64,000 nt of DNA from a bacterium 1XD42-54 (GTDB lineage Bacteria; Bacillota; Clostridia; Lachnospirales; Lachnospiraceae). The notes below the pieces were generated by a model. The model saw only the letters and a list, made by a program, of their open reading frames with translations. It searched no databases and was not told where the DNA came from. The stretch lies in NCBI GenBank assembly GCA_003612585.1, contig RAZH01000001.1, positions 186,001 to 250,000 of the forward strand, read 5' to 3'. Made by a program: the position numbers and the translations under genes. Shown here piece by piece: positions 18,935-27,800 of this stretch. Within the stretch, counting starts at the first letter, position 1, and every line of letters begins with the position of its first letter.

Positions 18935-20763
18935 GACGGTACCTCCCCGACTGCTGCTTTTTTCTCCTTTTTAGGAAACTGAAACTCATATATTTCCCGA
19001 TAAATACTGCAAGTTTCCAGCAACTCCTCATGCGTGCCAATCCCGGCCAGCGCTCCGTCCTCCAGGACCAGAATCTTATCTGCATGCTGAATTGAAGAGG
19101 TCCTCTGTGAAACAATAAAAACAGTCATGTCCCGAGAAAGCCCTGCAATCGCCCTGCGCAGCTTTGCATCCGTTGCAAAGTCAAGCGCCGAGGCGCTGTC
19201 ATCCAGAATCAGAATCTCGGGTCTGCGCACCAGTGCCCGGGCAATCGAAAGCCGCTGCCTCTGTCCGCCGGAAAAATTACGTCCCTCCTGCCCTGCATAC
19301 GCATCCAGCCCTTCTTTTGCTCCAAACACCACATCCTCCGCCTGTGCCGTCCGAATCGCCTCCTTTAAGTCCTCGTCCGATGCGTCTTCGTTTCCCCACA
19401 GCAGATTCTCCCGGATGCTTCCCTGGAACAGCACTGCTTTCTGCATGACAATCCCAATCTTTCTGCGAAGCTCATCCAGAGGATACGCACGCACATCCAT
19501 TCCATTTACTTTTACACAGCCTCCGCTCACATCGTAAAAACGAGGAATCAGACTGACCAGCGAAGTTTTGCCTGAACCCGTTCCGCCGATAATCCCGATC
19601 GTTTGTCCCCGTTTCGCCGTAAAGCTGATGCCGGAAAGCGCGTCGGCTCCGGCTCCGTCATACCCAAAACGGACATTCTCAAATGCAACTGCCGGTACTT
19701 CTGACTCCGTTTCTCCCGCGTCGGCCAGACTTTTTTCATTCCTTGCGTTGTCAGTATTTCTTCCTGCTTCTCTGCTCTGTGTATCGGGCTGATTGCCGTC
19801 CGCTGGTTTGCCCGCCATTCCGGGCTGCACTTCTAATACCGATGCAATCCGGTTTCCACATGCAATCGCCTTTGTCACTGTGATAATCAGATTAGCCAGC
19901 TTTACCAGCTCTGTCAGAATCTGCGACATATAATTGACAAGCGCCACAACGCTGCCCTGCAACAGAAAACCGGCATCCACACGTTTTGCGCCAACGTACA
20001 GCAAAACGAGCAGCGCTGCATTGATTGCAATATACGTCATCGGATTCAGCAGCGCCGAAATTTTCCCGGATAAGAGCTGAATCCTTATAAGCGCTACATT
20101 GCGGTCCCTAAAGTTCCGGCATTCCTCCTCTTCCCGGCAGAATGCCCGGATGACGCGAACACCCTGCAAATTTTCCCGTGTCACCCGCACCACCCGGTCC
20201 AGACGCTCCTGAACCTTTTTATAGACCGGAATGCTGATCAGCATAATACCAAATACAATTACACACAGCACCGGTATCACCACCACAAAGATAAAAGCTG
20301 CTTTTACGTCAACGGTGAAAGCCATAATCATGGCTCCGAATACAATAAACGGAGACCGCAGAAACAGACGAAGAAACAGATTTACCCCGGACTGCACCTG
20401 ATTCATATCACTCGTCATCCTTGTAATCAGCGTCGACGTCCCAAGCTTATCCATGGAGGAAAAAGAAAGGCTCTGAATATGTGCAAACAGCTCATGGCGC
20501 AGCCTTGCGGTAAACCCGACAGCTGCCTTCGCTGAAAAATACTGTGCCGTTACCGAACAGACCAACCCCGTCAAACCCAGACCTGCCATCAAAAGACACA
20601 TGTTCACAATATAGCCCGTATCGCCGTTTTTGATCCCCACATCAATAATCGCAGCCATCACCAGCGGAACAAAGAGCTCAAGCAGCGCTTCCAGAAGCTT
20701 AAACGCAGGCGCCAAAAAAGCTTCTTTTTTATAACCCTTCATATATTTTAACAATTTCCACAT
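18931..20763 (-). CDS. Heterodimeric ABC exporter, subunit with degenerate ATPase site
   Basis: A 610-residue half-transporter. The membrane domain is followed by a 45-residue polar insert (about 325-370) and an ATPase domain with Walker A GGTGSGKT and signature FSGGQRQR. The catalytic Glu after Walker B is Asp (ILILDDSASALD) and the H-loop His is Gln (VSQRTSS), so this half should bind ATP but hydrolyse it poorly. It precedes and overlaps the catalytic partner gene. It begins 17 bases after the asparaginase gene, in the same operon. Confidence 0.9.
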   Translation of the reverse strand: MWKLLKYMKGYKKEAFLAPAFKLLEALLELFVPLVMAAIIDVGIKNGDTGYIVNMCLLMAGLGLTGLVCSVTAQYFSAKAAVGFTARLRHELFAHIQSLSFSSMDKLGTSTLITRMTSDMNQVQSGVNLFLRLFLRSPFIVFGAMIMAFTVDVKAAFIFVVVIPVLCVIVFGIMLISIPVYKKVQERLDRVVRVTRENLQGVRVIRAFCREEEECRNFRDRNVALIRIQLLSGKISALLNPMTYIAINAALLVLLYVGAKRVDAGFLLQGSVVALVNYMSQILTELVKLANLIITVTKAIACGNRIASVLEVQPGMAGKPADGNQPDTQSREAGRNTDNARNEKSLADAGETESEVPAVAFENVRFGYDGAGADALSGISFTAKRGQTIGIIGGTGSGKTSLVSLIPRFYDVSGGCVKVNGMDVRAYPLDELRRKIGIVMQKAVLFQGSIRENLLWGNEDASDEDLKEAIRTAQAEDVVFGAKEGLDAYAGQEGRNFSGGQRQRLSIARALVRRPEILILDDSASALDFATDAKLRRAIAGLSRDMTVFIVSQRTSSIQHADKILVLEDGALAGIGTHEELLETCSIYREIYEFQFPKKEKKAAVGEVPS

Positions 20764-20780
20764 AACATTACCGCCTTTGC

Positions 20781-21794
20781 CTATTTTAACATCCAGTCCT
20801 GCCTCGTACCAAACTCCCCGAGTAGATTCGTCTTCATAATCTTATGCACGCGCTCCCGGTCCCCATACTCGCCAATCGCCCACATAAGCTTTGTGATCGC
20901 CGCCTCAGAAGTCATATTTCCCGTTTCTATCACGCCACAGTCTAAAACCTGCCTTCCAACTTCATATACAGAAAAATCACTTCCCTCATACAGACACTGA
21001 CTCCCGACTGCCACAATCATCCCTTCCTGCACCACCTCGCGGATCACTTCAGTGAGGCCGCGCAGCGCAAACGGCAGCCCTCCGATGCCGAACGCTTCTA
21101 TATACACCCCTCGCATACCGAGAACCTTAAGCTTCCTGAAAATGTCCGGATTCATGCCCGGAAATAATTTCAGCAAAAATACATCCGTACTAAAATGGTT
21201 CTGCAAGATACATTCTTTTTCAGAAGACTGTGAAACGCACGGATTCAGCACAAGGCCACTACTGTTTATTTTTGCCGCATATGGATAATCAATACTCTCA
21301 AATGCATCAAAACTTCTTGTCCGTACCTTACTCGCCCTTGTTCCCATAATAATTTTCCGGTTAAACGCCACATAAACACCGGGACAGCCACTTGCAGCCA
21401 TATGAAGCGCTGCACGGCAGTTCTCTGTCGCATCGGCAATCGGATTTTCGATTGATACCTGGCTTCCCGTAAGCACAACAGGAAGCTCGATATTCTGCAA
21501 AGCAAATGATAGCGCCGCAGCCGTATATGAGAGTGTATCCGTTCCATGAACAATCACGATGCCGTCATAATGTTCCCTGCGCTCATAAATGCACTCTGCA
21601 AGCTGAGCCCAGTGCTCTGGTTGGATATTCGAGCTGTCGAGCATGAAAAGCTCTTCTACATCAACCGCAAAACCAGCCGTAAGCCCTTCAATTTTACTGA
21701 GAATCTCCTTGCCTCCCATTCCCGGTGCCAGACCGTTGACACTGCATGACGACGCAAGCGTACCTCCGGTACTGATTAAAAGAATTTTATTCAT
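20781..21794 (-). CDS. ansA: L-asparaginase, type I (AnsA-like)
   Basis: A 337-residue enzyme that hydrolyses asparagine to aspartate and ammonia. It shows the two threonine motifs of the family, LISTGGTLAS with Thr12 and VHGTDTLSYTAAAL, and the conserved PVVLTGSQ. No signal peptide is present, so it is cytoplasmic. AAAGGAG lies upstream of the ATG, and a consensus promoter lies at 21889-21917. It heads an operon with the heterodimeric ABC pair; the reason for this pairing is not evident. Confidence 0.93.
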   Translation of the reverse strand: MNKILLISTGGTLASSCSVNGLAPGMGGKEILSKIEGLTAGFAVDVEELFMLDSSNIQPEHWAQLAECIYERREHYDGIVIVHGTDTLSYTAAALSFALQNIELPVVLTGSQVSIENPIADATENCRAALHMAASGCPGVYVAFNRKIIMGTRASKVRTRSFDAFESIDYPYAAKINSSGLVLNPCVSQSSEKECILQNHFSTDVFLLKLFPGMNPDIFRKLKVLGMRGVYIEAFGIGGLPFALRGLTEVIREVVQEGMIVAVGSQCLYEGSDFSVYEVGRQVLDCGVIETGNMTSEAAITKLMWAIGEYGDRERVHKIMKTNLLGEFGTRQDWMLK

Positions 21795-21888
21795 ATCGGC
21801 GAACTCCTTTTTCTTTTTTTATATTGTATTTTCATAATAGTTACCCACAAAATTTGAAAGAATTTTCACTGTGATTTCATCTGAACGT

Positions 21889-21917
21889 ATTTTATGAAAA
21901 GATCATACGGTTGTCAA
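21889..21917 (-). promoter_or_regulatory. Promoter for the ansA-ABC operon
   Basis: On the minus strand TTGACA (21917-21912), a spacer of 17 and TAAAAT (21894-21889). The transcript would have a leader of about 90 bases. Its -35 box is three bases from that of the divergent MATE promoter, so the two may compete or share an operator. Confidence 0.75.
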
Positions 21918-21920
21918 ATG

Positions 21921-21949
21921 TTGCTTTTCAAGTGATTCCAGAGTATAAT
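21921..21949 (+). promoter_or_regulatory. Promoter for the MATE gene
   Basis: TTGCTT (21921-21926), 17 bases, TATAAT (21944-21949). Transcription would begin near 21956. This places a potential upstream TTG start (21911) outside the transcript and supports the ATG at 22055. Confidence 0.7.
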
Positions 21950-21966
21950 AGAGAATCTGACACCTG

Positions 21967-22026
21967 CCTTGTGCGGTCTATGTCGGATTTGTATAGAAAC
22001 CGCTGTGGGCTTTTCCCGTGGCAAGG
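21967..22026 (+). promoter_or_regulatory. Predicted three-way-junction leader of the MATE mRNA
   Basis: CCTTG (21967-21971) can pair with CAAGG (22022-22026). Inside it GCGGTCTAT (21973-21981) pairs with ATAG-aa-ACCGC (21993-22003), and GGG (22007-22009) pairs with CCC (22015-22017). The closing helix would hide an AAGGAG sequence. I do not recognise a known riboswitch class. Evidence is pairing only, read by eye. Confidence 0.35.
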
Positions 22027-22054
22027 AGAAAAAGAAAGCATTAGGTATACTGAT

Positions 22055-23410
22055 ATGATGGATAAAACAAAAACGCTCGATCTGACTTCCGGTCCGATCT
22101 TTTCGACGCTTTCCAGGCTTGCCCTGCCAATTATGGCGTCGTCTTTTCTTGGCACTGCTTATAATATCACGGATATGGCCTGGATTGGCATGCTCGGTTC
22201 CAAAGCAGTCGCCGGAGTCGGTGTGGGCGGCATGTTTCTCTGGCTCTCGCAGGGACTCGTCACACTGGCACGTATGGGAGGACAGGTAAATGCTGCACAG
22301 TGCTGCGGCCGTCATCAAACGAAAGAAGCCGGACTTTATGCATCCGCTGCTCTAAAGCTTACCGTATTGTTCGGCCTGCTTTTTGGCGGCGTCTGTGTTA
22401 TTTTTATTCACCCGCTTCTGTCTTTCTTTCATTTGAATGATGCCCAAACGTACGAAGCAGCCCGCATTTACATGGTCATCACCTGCGGACTGATTCTTTT
22501 TTCTTATTTAAATTATACCCTGACCGGTCTCTACACCGCGCAGGGTGATTCCAAAACTCCGTTCAAGGCAAACCTTGTCGGTCTTGTTTTAAACATGATT
22601 CTCGACCCCCTGTTAATCCTCGGGGTTGGACCGTTTCCACGCATGGAAGTCAGCGGCGCAGCGATTGCAACCGTCAGCGCACAAATACTCGTGTTCCTTG
22701 TCCTTCTTTTTGAAATGAACCGCGACCGGACTGGCCACAATATCTTCCAGAACATCGCGCTGCTTTCCCGCGTTCCTGCTACTTATTATCGGTCAATTGC
22801 AAAAATCGGCATTCCCTCTGCGCTTCAGGGTTCTGTCTACTGTATGATTTCCATGGTTCTCACACGCATGGTTTCGGCTTTTGGCCCCGGAGCAATCGCC
22901 ACACAGCGCGTTGGCGGACAGATTGAATCCCTTTGCTGGAACACGGCAGATGGCTTTGCCGCTGCACTCAACGCATTTACTGCTCAGAACTTCGGTGCTG
23001 GAAAAGCAGAACGCATTCGAAAAGGATACGTTATCTCTTTTCGGATTCTGGCTCTCTGGGGAGCATTTATTTCCGCACTTTTTATCCTGCTGCCCGAGCC
23101 CATCTCCCGCCTGTTCTTCTATGAACCGGAGGTCATTGAGATTGCAGCCGGATATCTTATTATTATCGGTTTCAGTGAAGCCTTTATGAGCGTTGAACTG
23201 ATGACAATCGGCGCGCTTTCCGGCCTGGGCAGAACAACGCTGTGCAGTGTCATCAGCATTACACTTACTGCTTCGCGCATTCCGCTTGCCCTGCTCCTGT
23301 CCCAGATCGGTCTTGGATTGTCCGGAATCTGGTGGGCATTGACCTTATCCTCTATTATAAAAGGCATAATATTTTATCTTACCTTTCAGAAAATACAACA
23401 GAAACTATAA
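22055..23410 (+). CDS. MATE-family efflux transporter
   Basis: A 451-residue membrane protein with about twelve hydrophobic segments. ALPIMASSFLGTAYNITDMAWIG at the start and the duplicated domain structure are typical of MatE drug/sodium or proton antiporters. The start is set by the promoter at 21921-21949: the frame is open to a TTG at 21911, but that lies in front of the transcript. ATG codons at 22055 and 22058 follow a weak TAGG at 22042-22045; the only strong ribosome-like site (AAGGAG, 22023-22028) is too far away and lies in a predicted leader helix. Cargo unknown. Confidence 0.9.
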   Translation: MMDKTKTLDLTSGPIFSTLSRLALPIMASSFLGTAYNITDMAWIGMLGSKAVAGVGVGGMFLWLSQGLVTLARMGGQVNAAQCCGRHQTKEAGLYASAALKLTVLFGLLFGGVCVIFIHPLLSFFHLNDAQTYEAARIYMVITCGLILFSYLNYTLTGLYTAQGDSKTPFKANLVGLVLNMILDPLLILGVGPFPRMEVSGAAIATVSAQILVFLVLLFEMNRDRTGHNIFQNIALLSRVPATYYRSIAKIGIPSALQGSVYCMISMVLTRMVSAFGPGAIATQRVGGQIESLCWNTADGFAAALNAFTAQNFGAGKAERIRKGYVISFRILALWGAFISALFILLPEPISRLFFYEPEVIEIAAGYLIIIGFSEAFMSVELMTIGALSGLGRTTLCSVISITLTASRIPLALLLSQIGLGLSGIWWALTLSSIIKGIIFYLTFQKIQQKL

Positions 23411-23415
23411 ATTTC

Positions 23416-23458
23416 AACCGGCAGAACTGAAACCTCAATTGTTTCTATTCTGCCGGTT
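23416..23458. terminator. Bidirectional terminator between MATE and MBL genes
   Basis: AACCGGCAGAA (23416-23426) pairs with TTCTGCCGGTT (23448-23458), with an inner GAAAC/GTTTC helix. A T-run follows on the plus strand, so it mainly serves the MATE gene; on the minus strand it abuts the stop codon of the hydrolase gene. Confidence 0.85.
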
Positions 23459-24244
23459 TTACAGTTCCCAGCTCATGCCGTCGCTGGAAATTTTATGAAA
23501 CTGTGTATGTGCAGGCAACGGATATTCCGCCTCATACCGGTCCATAACTGAAAAATCATCCCAGAAATGCATCGGAAATACATGCCGCACCTCTGCATGC
23601 TCCAGGAAATAACTCATTCCCCAGCCATATGTTTCCTCCAGTCTGGCATCCAACGGCACAAAAGCGAGGTCGATTGTATTGCCCTCGACATACTCCATTT
23701 CTTTCTTGAAATTCCCTGTCATCTGCCGGTTTGCTGCTTCTGATTCGTTCGCCCAGATCCACCAGTGCAGATCTCCTGCGTGGTAAATCGTCTTTCCTCT
23801 GTAATTGATCAAAAATGCACATCCACAGTCCGTGGAGCGAAGTGTAAAAACCTTCAGCATTTCCCCTGCTTCATCCGAAAACATTGTCTCCGATCTTCCT
23901 GCCAGAAAGTACACTTCCGGAATCGAAAGCACTCTACCTTCCTCCGTTTTGCCGCATACTTGTGCAATCTCTTCTGATGTCAGGCACACTCCGCCCGATT
24001 TCCGCTCAAGCTTCCGACAGGCAGAACGAACCTGACTGGAAAAAATGTAGGATACTTTCGGATATTGCCTGCCAAGGGCAAAAACAGCCGGATTAAAATG
24101 GTCGCTGTGGCTGTGGCTGCAAAAAACAAAGATTGGCCTTCCCTCGTCCAGCTGCGGAATTTTCCCCTGATAATAATCAAAAATCCAATAACAATGTTCC
24201 CATTCAATCAGAAACCCGCTGTGTTTTAAATACGTTACCTTCAT
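23459..24244 (-). CDS. MBL-fold metallohydrolase (UlaG/RNase Z-like fold)
   Basis: A 261-residue cytoplasmic protein. The metal-binding motif HSHSDHF has His44, His46, Asp48 and His49; HAGDLHWW supplies a further metal ligand and FPMHFWDDF the C-terminal His. This matches stand-alone beta-lactamase-fold hydrolases of the UlaG-like type, whose substrates are mostly unknown. ATG 24244 (MKVTYLKHSGF) has GAGG five bases upstream. It follows the Rrf2 regulator gene by 21 bases and is likely cotranscribed with it. Confidence 0.87.
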   Translation of the reverse strand: MKVTYLKHSGFLIEWEHCYWIFDYYQGKIPQLDEGRPIFVFCSHSHSDHFNPAVFALGRQYPKVSYIFSSQVRSACRKLERKSGGVCLTSEEIAQVCGKTEEGRVLSIPEVYFLAGRSETMFSDEAGEMLKVFTLRSTDCGCAFLINYRGKTIYHAGDLHWWIWANESEAANRQMTGNFKKEMEYVEGNTIDLAFVPLDARLEETYGWGMSYFLEHAEVRHVFPMHFWDDFSVMDRYEAEYPLPAHTQFHKISSDGMSWEL

Positions 24245-24265
24245 CGCCACCTCATTTACATCTTA

Positions 24266-24700
24266 CTAAATCACATAATCATCTGTGCGCTCCATCTGCC
24301 AGGCTACCAAATCTTCCAGTGTCACATGGTCCACAACGCTGCTGATTGCTTCGTCTATCTTCTTCCAGAGAATCTGTGTCGCACAGCCACACTCTCTGTC
24401 ACAGACGCCTTTCCCAGCTTCCACACAATCAACAGGCGCCAGACTCCCTTCTGTCAGTCGCAGAATCATTCCGGCTGTATATTCTTCCGCGGCACGTGCA
24501 AGTACGTATCCGCCCTGCGGCCCCCGCACACTCCGCACATAGCCTGCCTTATTCAAGACCGAAATAATCTGTTCCAGATATTTTTCTGAAATCCCCTGCC
24601 TGTGTGCCACATCCTTCAGACGAATCGGTTCTCCCGAATCACGCAAAGCCAGATCCAGCATCAGACGCAACGCATATCTTCCTTTTGTTGAAATTTTCAT
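24266..24700 (-). CDS. Rrf2-family transcriptional regulator
   Basis: A 144-residue regulator with the characteristic start MKISTKGRYALRLMLDLAL and a winged helix (QGISEKYLEQIISVLNKAGYVRSVRGPQGGY). Cys92, Cys100, Cys104 and Cys106 lie in the loop that binds an Fe-S cluster in IscR, but with different spacing (X7, X3, X1). It could sense Fe-S, redox state or, like CymR, a cysteine-synthesis partner. The third codon ATG is chosen because GGAGG lies six bases upstream. Confidence 0.92.
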   Translation of the reverse strand: MKISTKGRYALRLMLDLALRDSGEPIRLKDVAHRQGISEKYLEQIISVLNKAGYVRSVRGPQGGYVLARAAEEYTAGMILRLTEGSLAPVDCVEAGKGVCDRECGCATQILWKKIDEAISSVVDHVTLEDLVAWQMERTDDYVI

Positions 24701-24726
24701 AATCATCCTCCGTATTTTCTGAAGAA

Positions 24727-24755
24727 ATTATATCGGATAATCCCTACAAATTCAA
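24727..24755 (-). promoter_or_regulatory. Promoter for the Rrf2-MBL operon
   Basis: On the minus strand TTGAAT (24755-24750), 17 bases, TATAAT (24732-24727). ATTAT and ATAAT flank the upstream edge of the -10 box as a short inverted repeat, a plausible site for autoregulation by the Rrf2 protein. The operator is inferred. Confidence 0.65.
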
Positions 24756-24843
24756 TCGGAAATCTGAGAAACGAAAAGAATCTTTCCAGCCTCTTACTCA
24801 CGTATCTTGAAAGTTACCTTTTCTTCTAACAACAATGATAACC

Positions 24844-24894
24844 AAAAGCCGCCGCTCATTTGAATAACTCCTTATTCGCATGAGCAACGGCTTT
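24844..24894 (-). terminator. Terminator after the giant secreted-protein gene
   Basis: AAAGCCG-GCTCAT and ATGAGC-CGGCTTT arms enclose an inner GAATAA/TTATTC helix; on the minus strand it ends in CTTTT. It starts four bases after the stop codon. Confidence 0.8.
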
Positions 24895-24897
24895 GTT

Positions 24898-27800
24898 CTA
24901 TTTTCTGATCTTCATGCTCTTCACATATCCTGTTTTTTTATTCAACAGCTTCTGATATGCTTTTAAACTTTTTTTCGGTACCCGAATCACTGCTTTTTTA
25001 TACATTCCTTTCACTGCATTCTTGCCGACTGACCGGAGTTTTGTCCCCTGCAAAGTCAACGTGCGCAGATTTTTACAGTTCTGGAATGCGCTCTTGCCGA
25101 TCACTTTCAGCGATTTTCCGACTGTCACCTTTTTCAGTCCTGTGCACTGATAAAATGCTCCGTCACCGATCGTCTGAACACTTTGCGGCAGTGTGATTGT
25201 CGTAAGCTTTTTGCATCCCTTAAAAGCATACGTACCGATTCCTGTCACATATTTACTGATCGTAATCTTTTTCAGATATTTGTTATCCTGGAATGCTTTC
25301 TTTCCGATACCTGTCACCCGGTAGGTATAGCCATTGATTTTAATGGTAGCCGGCATTTTCAGGGAAGAAGTTTTTTTCTTTACCAGACCCTTTAATTCTA
25401 CAGTCTTCAGGTTCGAACGGCTCGCCGTGATCCGATAATATGCCCCGCCGGACTTTACTACCTTGCCAACTGCCGGATATACAACGGTCGGGGCCGCCGG
25501 AGGCTGCACAGCATTTCCGCTTCCTGAGCTGCTGCTTCCACCCGATGTACTTCCACTTCCTGTACTACTTCCGCCTCCAGTTGTTCCGCCGTTTCCTGCG
25601 CTGCTGCTTCCACCCGATGTACTTCCACTTCCTGTACTGCTTCCGCCTCCGGTTGTTCCGCCGCTTCCTGCGCTGCTGCCTCCGCCGGATGTACTTCCAC
25701 TTCCATTTCCTGTACTGCTTCCGCCTCCGGTTGTTCCGCCGCTTCCTGTATCTCCATTTGGTATTGTTGATCCTGATTCCGATAGCGGAACGAATTCAAC
25801 GGATACCGTATATTGTTTCTTATAGCCGCCGGGAGTAGTAAGTACATAAATAACCGGTGTTGTGAAATCATGGCTTCTTCCGTTGGAGAATTCATCCGGC
25901 AAACTTACACCATATTCGGAATCATAATCCATAATTGGCGTAAGATTCGATACATTTGTTCCTTCCGGTATTCTCAATGTAATCGTATGATCTCCAATAA
26001 TACCTTCTACATTCTCCTTTAGCATCGAATTAAATGTCTTCGGCAGGTAAAATCGTTTAAAAAATGCCTCTGTGTCATCAAGAACTCGTATCGTAACCTC
26101 TACCGCAACATTCACGCCAGTCATCGTATCGATAATCTGATAAGTTGACCTATAAATGGTGCCGGCAGCTGCATATGTTGTACCTTTATATTCAAAATTA
26201 TCTCTATAATTCTCTCCAGGCATTATTACTCTAGAAATTCCCGGTGGCAGGCTTTCACTAATCATCTTCGTCGTATAGCTACCACTTCCGCCAGTAACAT
26301 TTTCAGATGTCATCCTGTCAATTAATTTTCCCCTATACAGATACAAAGATATATCCGTTGCCTTCAATTTCTCGCAGACCTTCAAAGTACCTGCATGCGC
26401 TGCAATTACTCCGTGTGGTCCTGGAAGTATATCTCCAACATAAACATAAATCGCTGCCTTATGATCCCCAGTGCACAGTACTCCATTTTGATTGAAAGCC
26501 TTCATCGTATTGCCCGAAAATTTCGCCACATGGATTCCATAGGCTTCAAACTGATCTTGACCGAATACTGCGCTCTGCTCTCCATTACTATAGGTAACCC
26601 GTACACGTACCTCGGACAGATCCAGTTTCTGACCTTCCTGATAATACGTTTTCCCCATTTTATTGATCAAAGTTATGTTGGCGATCTCCTTTTCCTTCAC
26701 TGTAATCGGATATGCTGCACTTGCGCCGTAATACGTCAGCAGTACACTCTTGTCTGCCGTTGTCAGCGGCCCCTTTTTATTGTAATCAAAGCCACTGTAA
26801 ATAGTCCGGTTAGACATGCCGTCAATCGTTGCCTGAAGACGGACATTGCCCGGATTAAAATATTCACCTTCAATGTAAATTCCGTCTTTATCCGAAACAA
26901 CCTGAACCTGCGAAACGTTTTTCGGCGCTCTGATTTCCATGAAAAACGATGTGGTTTTTCCAAGATACGATACCTTTACCTGAATAGTTCCCGGTGTTTT
27001 ACTGATAAAACCACTGAGCATATCCTCCGTAATCGAAATTCCGCTGCCCCCGTTTACCAGAAGCCGTCCCCAACTATATGGCTTTTCACCGACATAACAA
27101 TACGCCGGAGAACCACTGACTACAAGCGACTGAATATCGTCTGCGCCAACCCGCACAGGTCCGTCTGAATCCATCTTCCAGTCTCCGGTAAAATCCCAGC
27201 CCTGGTAGGAGGACGGGTCCTTTGCTGCCTCCTCCGAAAGCAGCATTCCATCTTCCGATATCATGCCTGCCGGGTACCCGACTGCAAGAATACCATTCTG
27301 TCTGGCATAACAGCCGTTCAGATGTCCGGAAAGTCCGGATATGCTGTTCAGCACATTTGTATTTGCAAGGCCACAGAGCTGTCCAACTGCCTGATTCCCG
27401 CCGCTCACTGAAGGCCTGCCGGAGTGCACACAGTATGACAGACTGCCTCCGAACGATCCCTGCTTCCGGATTTCACCGGCAATTCCGCCGACATATACGT
27501 CATAGCTGTCCCCTGAGCCGGAAACATACGGTACATGCGTAGCTCCATCTGGCTGCGTCACAGCAATACTTCCGCGACTGTAGCATTTTTCTGCTGTACC
27601 CATCTGAATACCGGCAATTCCGCCCACCCAACTTTTAACCGGCGGAAGCTCTACATTCAAGGTACCTGCAAAACCACACCCACGAATAATTCCGGCGACA
27701 TTGTTAAGCCCGGCAATTCCACCGAAAGCTGTCTCTGCGTAGTTGCTCTGGCTGCGCAGCATTCGAGCCGTGACTTCTCCTTTTACGATACAATCTGCAA

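Noticed and set aside
21911-22054. N-terminal extension of the MATE protein from a TTG codon
   Set aside because: The promoter boxes at 21921-21949 lie inside it, so the codons would not be transcribed.
25440-25838. Repetitive plus-strand frame rich in Arg, Phe and Leu
   Set aside because: It is only the reverse reading of the 72-bp Gly/Ser linker repeats.
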